From positions 143,646,127 through 143,710,126 of the forward strand of contig NC_134833.1 of assembly GCF_004210375.1 (NCBI RefSeq): 64,000 nt of DNA, written 5' to 3'. Position 1 is the first letter of the stretch; each line of letters begins with the position of its first letter. Positions 1-12,900 of this stretch are shown piece after piece. The position numbers and the translations under genes are program-made. Source of the stretch: Tachypleus tridentatus (taxonomy: Eukaryota; Arthropoda; Merostomata; Xiphosura; Limulidae). The notes under the pieces are model-generated. The model saw only the letters and a program-made list of their open reading frames with translations. It was not told the origin of the DNA and ran no database searches.

Positions 1-264
1 TTTACATGAATAACTTTCCTTTAATCTGTTCTCTTCCTGTTTTTCATTGATTACCATGGTTACTCAAAACATCATCACTTGTTAAGCATTTATACATCAA
101 TAATTATTCTTTAATCTCTTTTCTTACTGTATTCCAATGATTACCATGGTTAGCCAAAAACGTCATTACTTGTTAAGCATGAATAACTCTCCATTAAACT
201 GTTTTGTTTTTTTTACTGTATTCCATTGATTACCATGGTTACCCAAAACATCATTCATTCATCA
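1..264. repeat. Tandem repeat, about 89-bp unit, three copies
   Basis: The string GATTACCATGGTTA recurs at about 50, 139 and 228, each time followed by a CAAAA-CATCAT stretch and, in the first two, by CTTGTTAAGCAT. The copies differ by a few substitutions and indels. It lies in the RyR intron upstream of exon 1; the rest of that intron (265-873) holds nothing I recognise beyond a poly-T run near 580. Confidence 0.75.
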
Positions 265-873
265 GTCACAATCACAAGACATCAGTTGTGCCATTAGATG
301 TTAGTATGATATCTGGAATACCCAAAGATAAAATGAACTTTTTGAGTGATAGAAAGACTTAAAATCAGAATATTTTATATGTACAGTATCTTTTTAAAGA
401 TTTTAAACACTTTGACCTTTATAGTATTTATGTATACATAAAGACAGAGATATTGTGTGCCCCCACCACTCTTTGTGACCCACATCTGTAGATACCTCTT
501 CTTTTAGGATACCTAACATTTTACTCTTCAAAGTTTGTAGTTTATATATTAATTTTGTTTGTCTATTATATGTGGGATTTTTTTTTTTTTACTTTGCCTG
601 AAATGTACTTAAAATGTATAATGCTTTTTAAATGTGTGGATGTACTAAGGTGTAAATAGAGAATGTTTATTAGCATTTTTACCATTAGTTTCATTACAGG
701 TGATTAACTGATGACTTCTTTGTTTTTGACATATTCTACAATTATAACATAGGATTGCTTTAGCCCTAAATTAAATTATTATTATTATTTTTCATATGCA
801 TGTATTGCCTTTGATACTTTAATTTTTAGTCAGTTTCTTTAACTGAAGTAATCAGTGAATAATATATTGACAG

Positions 874-986
874 CAATCTTTTGAAGAGGCAGAAGAGAAA
901 CGTGGACAGGTGGAAGAAAAAGATAAACCAGATCCACTGGCTCAACTTATTGTTGCCTTCTCCCGAAGTGCAACAACAGAACACAG
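874..986 (+). CDS. RyR: RyR exon 1 (window numbering)
   Basis: Acceptor TTGACAG, donor CAG|GTTGGT, 113 nt, leaves phase 2. Encodes a charged stretch and then the conserved [12 protein letters not shown] segment of the RyR C-terminal solenoid. The 334-bp intron that follows has no recognisable content. Confidence 0.88.
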
Positions 987-3900
987 GTTGGTGGCATGAG
1001 TTATTTTTCATTCTGGTAATTAGTAGCTAATTCATATGTTATTAAGAATCCAATTTGTACATTAAAAGTATTACTGTGTTTCACGATTGTTATAGTATAG
1101 TTAACAGTTTATCAGGACAATGAATAGTTAAATTTTAAATTCTTTTACTGCTTTTCTTTGCCTAAAGAATAACCTGTAAGTAGTTTTAAACGTTCTGGAA
1201 AAAATTAAATATTAGGTTTTGGTATATTTACCTCAGTTTAGAAGCTATGGAGAAAATAAAGGGCTGAACAGATTAACTGGACATTTTAACAGCATCATAA
1301 AATTAACTTTTATTTTACAGTGGAACAATAACAGAAGATGAACTGTACATGCAATATGCTATCATACTTGGTGAAGTAAGTGCTGTGTCTTATATGCTAC
1401 TATTTAAATGTTCATTCTTTTTCTTTAAGTTTTTTGAATGTGACGTGAAACATGGAAAATGTAGTTTATGATTTACACTTTGCAATATGTATATCTAAGG
1501 TAATGATACATATCTGGTATTTTAAACAAGAAATAATTATGTTATTATTCAAAAAAACAATTCATATATGTAGTCTTGTAACACATAATTAGTTCTCAAG
1601 AAAAAGATGGAAGAATTTAGTGAAATTACTAATTTAATGGGTTGAAATTCTTTTGTGAAACCAGTCCCCAAAAAAAAAAACCTTTCAGTGTTCCAGTTTA
1701 ATAGATTTGTTTATTAATATAGTAAATTTTTAAACAATAAATGATGTGGATATGTTAAATTACATTACCTTGACTCGACTCTGATACGTTATTTTAATCA
1801 TAAATATAACTGTCAAAAATTAAAACATGAATATATTTGTTTATCAGTAGGAACATGGAGTGTTTGTATTTACATGTTCAATTTACATTTCACACAGATA
1901 TTTGTAACACTTATGCTCTCATAGCATACATTTGTGAAGTACTTGCTTTAGTAGAATGTGATGCTAGACATCTATGTCCATGTGTTTTAGGAGAACATGG
2001 TATTACAGTTCATTTTTTCTCTTTCTTTTTAAAACATTAGTACTGTCTTGTTCATGCTCTAATATATTACTTATGAGCTGAATAAATGTGGCTGATGTTC
2101 TTTTCTAGAGCTGTGGAGGAGCAGAAGAAGAAGAGGAGGAAGAGGGTGGGGATGATGATGCTGGACCATCCATACATGTGAGTGTTTTTTCCATTTCTCA
2201 TGTTTAGATATGTACTGGTTCACACATTTTTATAAAACCAAAAATCTAATTATTTTTGCTGTTACTTCTCATAGTAAGTTTTGGTTCCATGGCATCAGAT
2301 AATAACTTACAGTAAGTCGTGTGGTTGGACCCATTTTATTTGGTCTACTAATTTTTTGAGCTAGAAAAAGACTGTAGATTTACTCCCATTAAAAGCTCAT
2401 AATTACGTTATGCATGAGAAGGCAGTGTTTTACATTTACAGGTTGTTGTTCTTGGCAGACAATTATAAGAAAATTTTTATGGTAAAACTCATTATACAGT
2501 AGAGCTAAGTAGGATTAATTTTTTATAATACTTCATGGCTGCTGTTGATGTACATATATATATATATATATATATAATGATCCAGAGATTTCTGTGTATG
2601 GATTCTTTATATTAATTATGTACTTTCATGCTGCATTCTTATGGATAGAAAAAAATTTGTCTCATGATGGTAGGTACTGCTGTTATCTGGTGAACATACT
2701 AAATATCAGGAAAGGTCAGAGAGATTTTTTCTCTGTTTCTTATGACTTTTGTTTAAAGTAAATACAGGTTTTGTGTACATGTTCTTGTATAAGCATTTTT
2801 ATTGTCTTTAGGGTTTTTTGTTTTCGAATTATGGAAAAATGTTTGAATATTTTCATTTTTAAGTAGCTGCTTTTCTAGAAACTTTGTTGTTATATTTTTA
2901 TTGAGGTTTCTTATACTGTTCTGATAATTGTTTGACTAAAGAGTGAACTAATTATTAAAGACATTTCAAATATCATTATATAAAATAAATTGGAGACTTT
3001 AGAAGCTTAGTATTGAAACAAAACTTTAAAGGAGAAGGTGATGTACTGTAAAATGGAAGTTTGGGATTTTTGTTTGTAGTGAGTTAGAAATAAACACTAG
3101 TAATGCATGACTGAAACTTACTCATATTTAAATTTACCAGTTGGGCAGGATTATTAAGGAAAAGACTATAATGAAGAACCTGTTTGCATTGGATGTTTCT
3201 TGTTTGATTTAAAATTACAAAAAGTATCTTATCAATTCTTTATAAACATTGAAAACTTCAACAGTTGCGCCTGTTTAAAGTACCAAAAACTATAAAAACT
3301 TTGAAATGTGCATTAGATAAAAGGCATAGACTCCATTAATACATGTTTCTTTGTGAAATATGGCAAGTCTTTAGTAACGTCTGTTGTAAATAAAATGTCA
3401 GATGTGTTACTGAGGTTTTATACTCAAGATATATCTGTGAATTGATTATTTCAGTTTAACTCAGACTATGAAAAGTCAGAATGCAGGGTGATGCTCACAT
3501 TTACTGAATAGTTTGCATATTAAATTTGTGTAACATCTAGAACCTTTGAAATGCATGTCAACAGTTTCTTTTAGCATCATTGTATACTGTATCTAATATT
3601 TACTTCACCATAAATTGTTATTGCATCAGCAGTTTAGGGTAAAATAAGTAGTTCATAATTCTGACATCAACTACATAATACTGTATTGCATGGTGCTGTG
3701 TAAACCTTCTTGGCTTGCAAATTTTGACCACTATCCTTCCACTTAGGGTTAAAAATTCACTGGTTATTTTTGGTTTATTTAAACTGTACAGGAACAAGAG
3801 ATGGAAAAACAAAGAACACTCTTCCAACAAGCACGACTTGCAGATCGAGGGGTAGCAGAGATGGTACTTTTGTATATATCAGCGTGTAAAGGTTTGCTTT

Positions 3901-6900
3901 GCCCTATTTTTTTTACTCTTAATGTTTTATATATCACTGTGATGCATCTTAAAGTTATATTTTCCTTTTTTATTATTCTTAACATATTGTTAGTGTGATT
4001 TATTTTGAATGAGCATTGTTCTGCAAGATGTGAGTAGAAAAATTTAGATAAATGGTAAAAAAATATAAATTAACACATCTAAAGGAAAAGTTTTCTAGTT
4101 TATTTTATGTGATATTTTGAGCAGACATCCTTCATCAGGCAACATTACATCTGCACATCTTTGACTGCTACCAGATGTTACAAACTATACATTGGAGAAA
4201 CATTCCATAGACTGATGATCACTTTTATGAACAACCTAGACTTGTAACAGAAGGCTCCATTGACATCCCAATTCACAGATACTTCGTTTCTACTGACAGT
4301 AGTAGTATCTCTTAGTTATAACAAATGCACTGCTTGACAAGTTAATGCAAGAAAGTCTTGAATATTTTCTTATCTTCCAACTAAACACTGAGTCCTCTTA
4401 TGGTATAAATCAAAGAGTTGCTTTGAAATAATGACAACATTGTCTTTTGTCAATAGTGTTTCACCTTGCCCCATGTTTAATATGTGTAATTAGAACCTTT
4501 GTCTTATTTTACTTTTTAACTGTCATTTTTTAGTTTAATTTCAATGTAGCATGGTCATTACCTCTTGATGAAGGATATCTGCTTGAAATGTTACACAAGA
4601 TAAACTAGAAAACGTTTTTGTTTAGGTATGTAAATATATCCTCTTATTATCCTTTATCCAAGTGATTTTTTTTTGCTTTCACATTCAAGTGATTTAAGAC
4701 TAAACTGTTTTTGTGAAGAACTGTTTTAAAAAGTGGAAACTAAAAAAAACTGACAAGCAGATAACTCGATTAGGCTTACATTTCTCTGCAAGTTTAATTA
4801 TTGGATTAAAGAAATAATTCTCAAAGTATGTGCTAATTACATGTTGTTTTCTGTGGTTTATTAAACACTATTATATAGTCCATTGGAAATGCCAGAGCAA
4901 CTACTACCACACCCACACTTCATACATGCACTTAATTTGACATTTCATAGTTAACTGAAATAAAAAGATTTAGTGAAATCGAGTTACACCACCAAAGGGG
5001 CAGAAAAATGTAGTTCAGGCAGTCAAACATCAAGAAATTCCTATGTGAACCAATCAAAATTGACATCATCAATGAAATATATTTGTGGCATATTCTTAAA
5101 ATAATTATTAGTAAAAATCAGTTAATTAACAATTATATTATATAGAAAAGCAAGTGAGTTTTGGTAACACTACATTCATGTTACTTAGCAACAAAAGTAT
5201 AACCTAATATTGTTGTTAATATATGCACTGATAACATAAAATGAAATGTATAGACAACAAAACTGGAAAAATATTTGTTGATTTCTTAATTTAGAGTCTC
5301 CATTGATTAAATAAGCTTGTTTGTTTTGTATTAAAAACATTGGAGATATAACAGAAAATAGCATAATTAAGAAACAAGTTAAATTGATATTTTTGCTTTC
5401 ATGATAAATTTCATACACTTGGCTCTAAGCTAGATGATCTCACACTGCAAGCTTGCTTTATATTTACTATAACAAACACTCACTACACTTATAAAACTTC
5501 ACAACATCCCCTTTGCACCCTCGTAACTAAAATCATAATGGGCAGAAGTGATCGAACTATACTATCTGGATAAACGCATTTTGGCTTTTATTACTTCTCC
5601 TGTTTCAAGAAGTATAGTGTAACGTGACATACACTGGCTTTTTATATAGGTCAGACTAATATATACTGTCTTTTCATTGCTTTGGGACAATATATGTATT
5701 CTTTAGATACCAGAAAATGTAATTGCTTTATTAAAATATTATGCATCTACTTAAAATGAATAATAATATAAATAAGATGTTTTTGAGTAACCTTTTCTCA
5801 GCCAAGTATAGCTAAAATTCTGAGAAAATTAGATTATGCTCAAAACCAGATTTATGATCCATTTCACTAACAAAAATTCTAAAAAGTGGAATTAAATGTT
5901 TTAACTTTTCTATGGTTTTTTTTTACCTGGTGAACGAGGAAAGTCTGTGGTGTTACATCAATAATATATTATGTTTTTGTTCTGCATGATTGAATTTAAA
6001 AATAAATTCTGTCTGTAAACTATCTTGAATTCATGCTTACTTCTAGCCAAATTTTACAGGAGTTAATCAGAATTTAGAGAATATGTTCATGACAGTACAT
6101 TTATTAGAAAAGACGTTCATGTGAATACATTTTGAAATTTTCATGGATATAAGAGAGAAAAATGGAAGTGATATTTTCCAGTGTTAATAATATGACTTTT
6201 GTGATTCATAGGAGTTCAAGTACCAATGGTTATGAACAATTTGAAGTTGGGAATTTCTTTGTTACGTGGGGGTAATGTTGATGTCCAAATGGTAATTACC
6301 CTGCTACTTGTGTTCTAGGTTTAAATATCAGGTTAACAACTTGTTTACATTTTGTTGGGTTCATATGTTATATTATATTCAGTGATTTCATATTTTTGCC
6401 TTTCACAAAACGTTTTTTTCCAGATAAAATACATAAGGATACCTAGTAGTAAACAACTGTGTTAACAGCAGAATTCATATTGCTTTTGTTTATATATTTT
6501 TTGTTTGAAGCCTAGATTATTGGGAATTTTCTAACAAATAAAGTTACAGGTGTGCAAGTAGTTTGGTGTATAGTAGTTTTAGAAAATGTGTGTACAAATC
6601 TTGTATTATTTAGACCTTCTCTGTTACTTTAAAGTTTTCCAAAAAGCTGAAAGAATGGTTGAGATTATTATTCAGAGTATAATATAAAAATTAATTCTTT
6701 AATTAATCTTGCTTAGCTTAATGGATTAGTTGTGGACATGCAAGGTTTACAAAATAGTGACTTTAGTGATTAAACCAGTGCCAACATCTCTTCATGGTAC
6801 CTAATAACTGAAAACCTTTAAAGAGAAAAGTTAAGTGCATCACATTAACTATGTACATGAAATTAAACTGCACCTGTTTTGGGGAGGTACTTATAAAAGT

Positions 6901-9900
6901 AAATTTAATTAGAGACTACTAAAATTTGTCAAGTATCTGCATTTGTATTTATATGATGTGAAAGAAACACCTAGGTTTACCCCTTGAAGAAGCAACGTAC
7001 ACCTCAAAAAAGTGTTTGAGTCAGAAAGTTTTTTTCATTTTGCACTTATACTCGAATATTATATGAGAAATGTTATAGATGTGTGTTGTGCATAAAAGAC
7101 ACACTTTACCCAGTTAAACTTTTGAATACACTGTATATTATGCTAAATGATATAATATCACATCATTGGGTGGCTGTGCAAAAGTATAATTTGTTTTATT
7201 TAATATAATGATATATTAAGAGAAAATTATATTTCTACTGCACAGAATCACTCATCCTAGTTGTAAAGGTGCCTACATAAATTAAATATCAGTAAGTACC
7301 TAAAGGTTATGTTGCATATCGCTTTTATCAGTGAAGTCCACTGTAATGAGTAACTACAATTTATACAGCTATTTTACAATCTTTTATAGCGTATGTTAAA
7401 ACATTTAAAGGAGAAGAAGGATGTGGGATTCTTCACATCTATTGCTGGCCTCATGAACTCTTGCAGGTAAGATTAATCTTTATGTAGTTCTACTTGAGTT
7501 GTTCTCAAGTATTGTTTATAGATTTGTTTCATGCCTTTTCATTTAGTAATTTTGGTGATGTTTTGTATTCATTGTTTTTTTTTCTTCTAAGCCTAAAACA
7601 GCATCAATTTTTTTTAATAATTGTTATAAGTGAACTGCTTTTGAAATCAAATACTTTATAAACATCCATAATAAATTATCTAAGTTTCAGACCAGTATAT
7701 TATACCTATTACATTCTATCTAGTACTTCATAAACATCTATGAAATTTTCACCATACTTCATAAACAGCCATGATAAATTAAATATACTTCAATGTGCAT
7801 CAGGTCACTATATTATAAATTTTGTCTAAGAGTTCTTAGTCAGCCAAGGTAGTTTCTTTATACTTCAAGCTAGTATATTAGTGATGATACATTGTATTAA
7901 ATAGTTCATAAACAGTTTTTCAGAATTTGTTATACTTAAAGTTACTACATTACTATCATTGAAGCCTATAATAGTTCATAAAAGGTTCTTTAAAAACCAC
8001 TGTACTTCATGACTGTATATAGTGACATTATGAGGACATAACAAGCCAAAAATTCTGGAGGAGATAGATACTCAGGCACTGAATTTGCCTAATTGTTTGA
8101 AATAGATTTTTATTAACTGAGCTGGGAATACTTTTCTTCAACATACAGAAGAAAAAAAAATGAAAGTGCTGAATGACAAGAAACTGAGATATCTACATTG
8201 TGAGGCTTCTAAAAGAAAGAAAAAACATGATCTGAACTGTATTTAACTTTGTTTTTCACTTTTATGCCCCAGTGTGAAGATATGAAAAATAAATTGACAT
8301 GCAAGTGGTAGTTAGTGTAGCCACTCTTTATTAAATAGAAAGGGATGAGAGGTCTTTTTTGTCAGTGTAAAAATATATTCAAAATATAAAACTCGCAACT
8401 TCTGCTTCAACCAGATTTTTTTTGTAGGCATTTGATTCATTTTTAATTCATTGTTTAATTTGCACAACACCAGCAGTGACACTTAAAAAGAGTTCAGAGA
8501 CATGAAAATTCCAATATTTTATCGATTCTTTGTACTCCTTACTTACCGATTTACTTTGTGACACCCTTTATGTTACTAGCTACGAGATAATGAGTGTATG
8601 TGTACATTCTTTAATGACATTACTTTTGACAGTGTGCTTGACCTTGATGCCTTTGAACGAACTCAAAAGGCCGAGGGTCTTGGTGTTGGTTCAGAAGGAA
8701 CAGCTGGTGAGAAGAACATGCATGATACTGAATTCACATGTAAACTGTTCAGGTTCTTGCAGCTGTTATGTGAAGGGCATAACTTGGGTAAGCTGCACTG
8801 CTTTCACTTTCATTGAAAAAATAAAATATTAATACTTTAAAAAATACTTAATAAATGTTATTGGCATCTCAGCTACATTTGTATTACATGTCTTCTTTTA
8901 CTGTTCTGGAAGTTGGTGAGGAAGTTTTCATATTTGTTCTATCCAGACACCAAATATTACTCCAACTGATTAAATTTATTGTAATAACCATTATTTGGTT
9001 GTGAATGAAAGTTATTAAAACAAAACAAATAATTTTAGAGGAAAAATGTTTTTGTTTGGTTCAGTCTTCTTGATGTTTATGATGTGGTCATATACTAGTT
9101 AATATCTAAGGATTCCTTTTATAAAAAAAAAGATTTACAAAAATGTTTTGCTTTCTTCTCATGTGCACATTTTTTAGTGTATTAAACTTCTTATCTATGG
9201 TAAAAAATGTTATTGCTTTCTAAATTTTGAAGTATATTTTACCCTCTTTTCCCAGAATTCCAAAACTATCTGCGAACACAGGCAGGAAACACAACCACTG
9301 TTAATGTTGTTATCAGTACTGTTGACTATTTATTGAGGTTACAGGTGAGAGATGTTTGTGTAGTCTCTTAAAAAACATTTATAATTTAACACATTAGTTA
9401 TAAAATATATAAGTCAGTAAAAAATGTATTAGATAGTGTGAGTTTCTTTTTCTCTAAACCTTAGTTTAATAACTTTACTTAAATACAGCTTTAAAGGAAA
9501 TTTACAAAATTGATTCCAGTACTTAAAATGAAACTCAGTTGCTACAGTTATTTGATATTTACTTGTTGGCAAAGCATCACAAAATGAAGGTCCTTCATAA
9601 ATGATGCTATATATAGCATCACAAAAGTTGTTTATGCAATATTTATATAGTTTTAATGTTCATAACAAAGAGCTTATTAGCCCATCAATGAGATCCCTTC
9701 CAGCTCTCAATTATTATTATCTATTACTACTTGTGTATTAATCCAAGTTATTTTTTAATTCAGTTACATTTTCTGCCTCTTTTGCCACTAAAGGTAACTC
9801 ATTCCAAAAGCCAACCACCTTGTTTGAAAAGAAATACTGTCTAAACTACAGATGACTCCTAGACTACAAAAATTTTAATTTATGACCCCTTGTCCTATTG

Positions 9901-12900
9901 TTTTCATTGCTAAACACAAAAGTATTTGATGGATCTATATTATCAGTACCCTTAATATTCTTAAACACCTTAATCAAACCCCCTTTTGACCCATCTCCTC
10001 TTCAGAGAAAACAAGTGTAGAGATTTTAGTTTATCCTATTAGGACAATACAGCCATCTTAGGGTACATTGTAGTGGCTCTTCTCTGAACCTTCTCCAACA
10101 ATTTAATGTTTTTTTTTATGAAAGAAGCCCAAAACTGTATACTGTACATAAATGAAGCCATACAAGTGATCTATTTAATGAAACAATAATATTCCTTGTC
10201 TTATATCCAATATTTCTATATATGCTACCCAAAGTCCAATCAGTCCTAATGGTAGCTACAATACACTGTGTAGATAAGTTAAATGATTTTTCAGTCACAA
10301 CATCAGGGTTTCTTTGTTTATGTTAATGTGAAATAACTCAAGTTGCTAATCACAATAAGATGTCCTGATATTGATATGCATTGAGAAGTAAACAGGTGTT
10401 GTAATTTTCACTGCTTGGTTACTTTGTTCTGATTATAGTGTATGTGTCAATCTTTAATATAAAAAATATTTGAGATTTATGAATAACAGACTATAATTAA
10501 TCTTTGCTTTATATTGTCATTCCTGCTACCATTTGGTGTTCTTGGCATATCTTATAATATGTTGTACAGGAAAAAATTAAGCTTGGTGTGGGTTGCTAGT
10601 TAGCATTGCTCAGACTGTGGGTCTAAGAATTCTTGGTTCATGACCCATTGCCACAAAATCACACTATACACTTTGGGTCATGAATGACATATAAGAATGG
10701 TGATCATATCCGATTCAATGAAACAAGAGTAGCCCAAGAATTGTTGGTGAATGCTGTTAAGTAGCTTCATTCTGTCTAATATATCAGTTCAAAATTAGAT
10801 AATCTTCATACAGATAGCCCTTGTGAAAGCTTCTTACATAGTTCTGATGCAAAAAACAGTGTTTACATTTAATTAAATGTATGGGCAATATGTGGTTTTA
10901 TTGGTTTTTTTTAACAGTGTGACAACATTTTATTCCTTTTTCTGATTAACACAGGAATCAGTCATGGACTTTTATTGGCATTACTCCAGTAAAGAGGTCA
11001 TTGACCAACCGGTAAGTGTAGATGCTTTTAGTACTTCTTTTTATTAATTAGAGTAAAAATGATTTATAGTTTTGTAGCAGAGGATGTGCAAAAAAACTAT
11101 TTATTATATGTAATATAAAAACTACAGTAATTGTTATTCTGTTTCCATGAAATCTGTACAATTAAAATGTTGTTTAAAATTGGTTTTTACTTTTGTTCAG
11201 TGTTTTTTAGGATGAAGAAAAAACTTTATTTAGTAAAGTATTTAGAAGGAAGAGAATACCTAAGTCAAGATTTATGGTAGGAAGAAACATACTTGAAAGC
11301 AGGCAGGCTTTATTGTTATCTTGACTTGTTCTGTTGTAGTCTATTACTTTGTGTAATTTAGGATGTTGTTGTTGTTTTTTTTTTTTTTTTTTTACTGTTA
11401 TAATCCTTCTTCTGTTTACTTAAAAGTTTATTTGTTATTGACAGGGAAAAGATAACTTCTGTAAAGCCATTACTGTTGCCAAACAGGTATTCAACACTCT
11501 AACAGAATTTATTCAGGTAAGATCTGTGTTCAGTTGAATGTGTTATTTATATGCTTTATGATATTTGCTAAGTCTATACTTATATGTAAAAGACTGGTCG
11601 TATCTAAGAAATTTAGAATTAGTTAAAACTACTATTACTTATAACATTTGGTCATTTATGCATACGACACAGAGGTACCTTTATATGCAAAAACAGCTCG
11701 TTTGGGTTGAGAAAATATTTTACGTAGAAGGTCGAAAAGGTTGTTTGCTCTTCTATGTAAAATATTTTCTCAACCCAAACGAGCCGTTTTTGCATATAAA
11801 TTTCTCAACAAGTGGGTTTCTCGACATCACAGAGGTACCTCATCAAAGAATTTGTTAAACGTTATTTATTTTGCATATTTGGTAAGTTTACAGGTTGGTA
11901 ATACCTTTTAAGTGTGCAAAATGGTGAAGATATCAAAATGATGTGGGTTATTTTTACCTCTGTGTATGTGTGTGTTTATGTTTCATGTAAGTTCCCTAGT
12001 GGCTGGGTGGTCAGTCTGAAGGCTTATAACATTAAATACCAGGTACTGATGCCCATGGTGGGCCTATTGCATTTAATACAAACAAAGATATTTTTACATG
12101 TAAATATTTTTATATGTTTTAATTAAACACCTTAATTCTGTTTAGTTTATAAAATTATATTTTAGTCTGTTTATGCTGTATATTTAGAAGATTTACAACT
12201 TTCAACAGATTAATATGTATCTCAGTGTAAGTTATCATCACATTTTGACTGTATTTGTTAAATATTATTTTAAATTTAAAGTAAATGCTTGAACTCTAAC
12301 ATAAAGATAATGAAGGTAAAAAAGGGTTTATAATTAACCACCAGAACTATTAGTTATTAAGGACCAATAACACATAAAAAAAACAACAGCTGAGACATAG
12401 AGTATTTGAGATATCTAACTTAGATATTTAAAGTGTTTGTTTGTGTAGCAAATTCAAATCCTACCCAATTTAAGTTTTTATTTTGTCAGAAAAATGGACT
12501 TAAAATACTTGGAGTTAAATAATACTCCAGCTTTTACTGTCCATATTCAAAGTTTGAAACTGTGTGTGTGTTTATTATTTAGATTTTTGTAAAGAACAAG
12601 ATGCTACATAAATATTATATCACATTTTCTAGACTATTCATGTGAAAGTATTTAAGGCAGTATTTTATACAAATATTTGTTCTACTGTAGGGACCATGTC
12701 CTTTGAATCAACAGGCCTTAGCACACAGTAGATTGTGGGATGCAGTAGGTGGATTTTTGTTCCTTTTTGCCCACATGCAAGACAAACTCTCAAAGGTAAA
12801 GAAAAATGGCAAAATTAGAATTTTGTGAATGTAGATGTTATTAATCAAGTTATTGTTGTTTAAATACTATTTACTATTGTGTTTTGGTTTAAACACAAAA

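Noticed and set aside
5185-5418. 77-codon - strand frame in the intron after exon 4
   Set aside because: Hydrophobic by AT composition only; no similarity recognised and no splice sites in phase.
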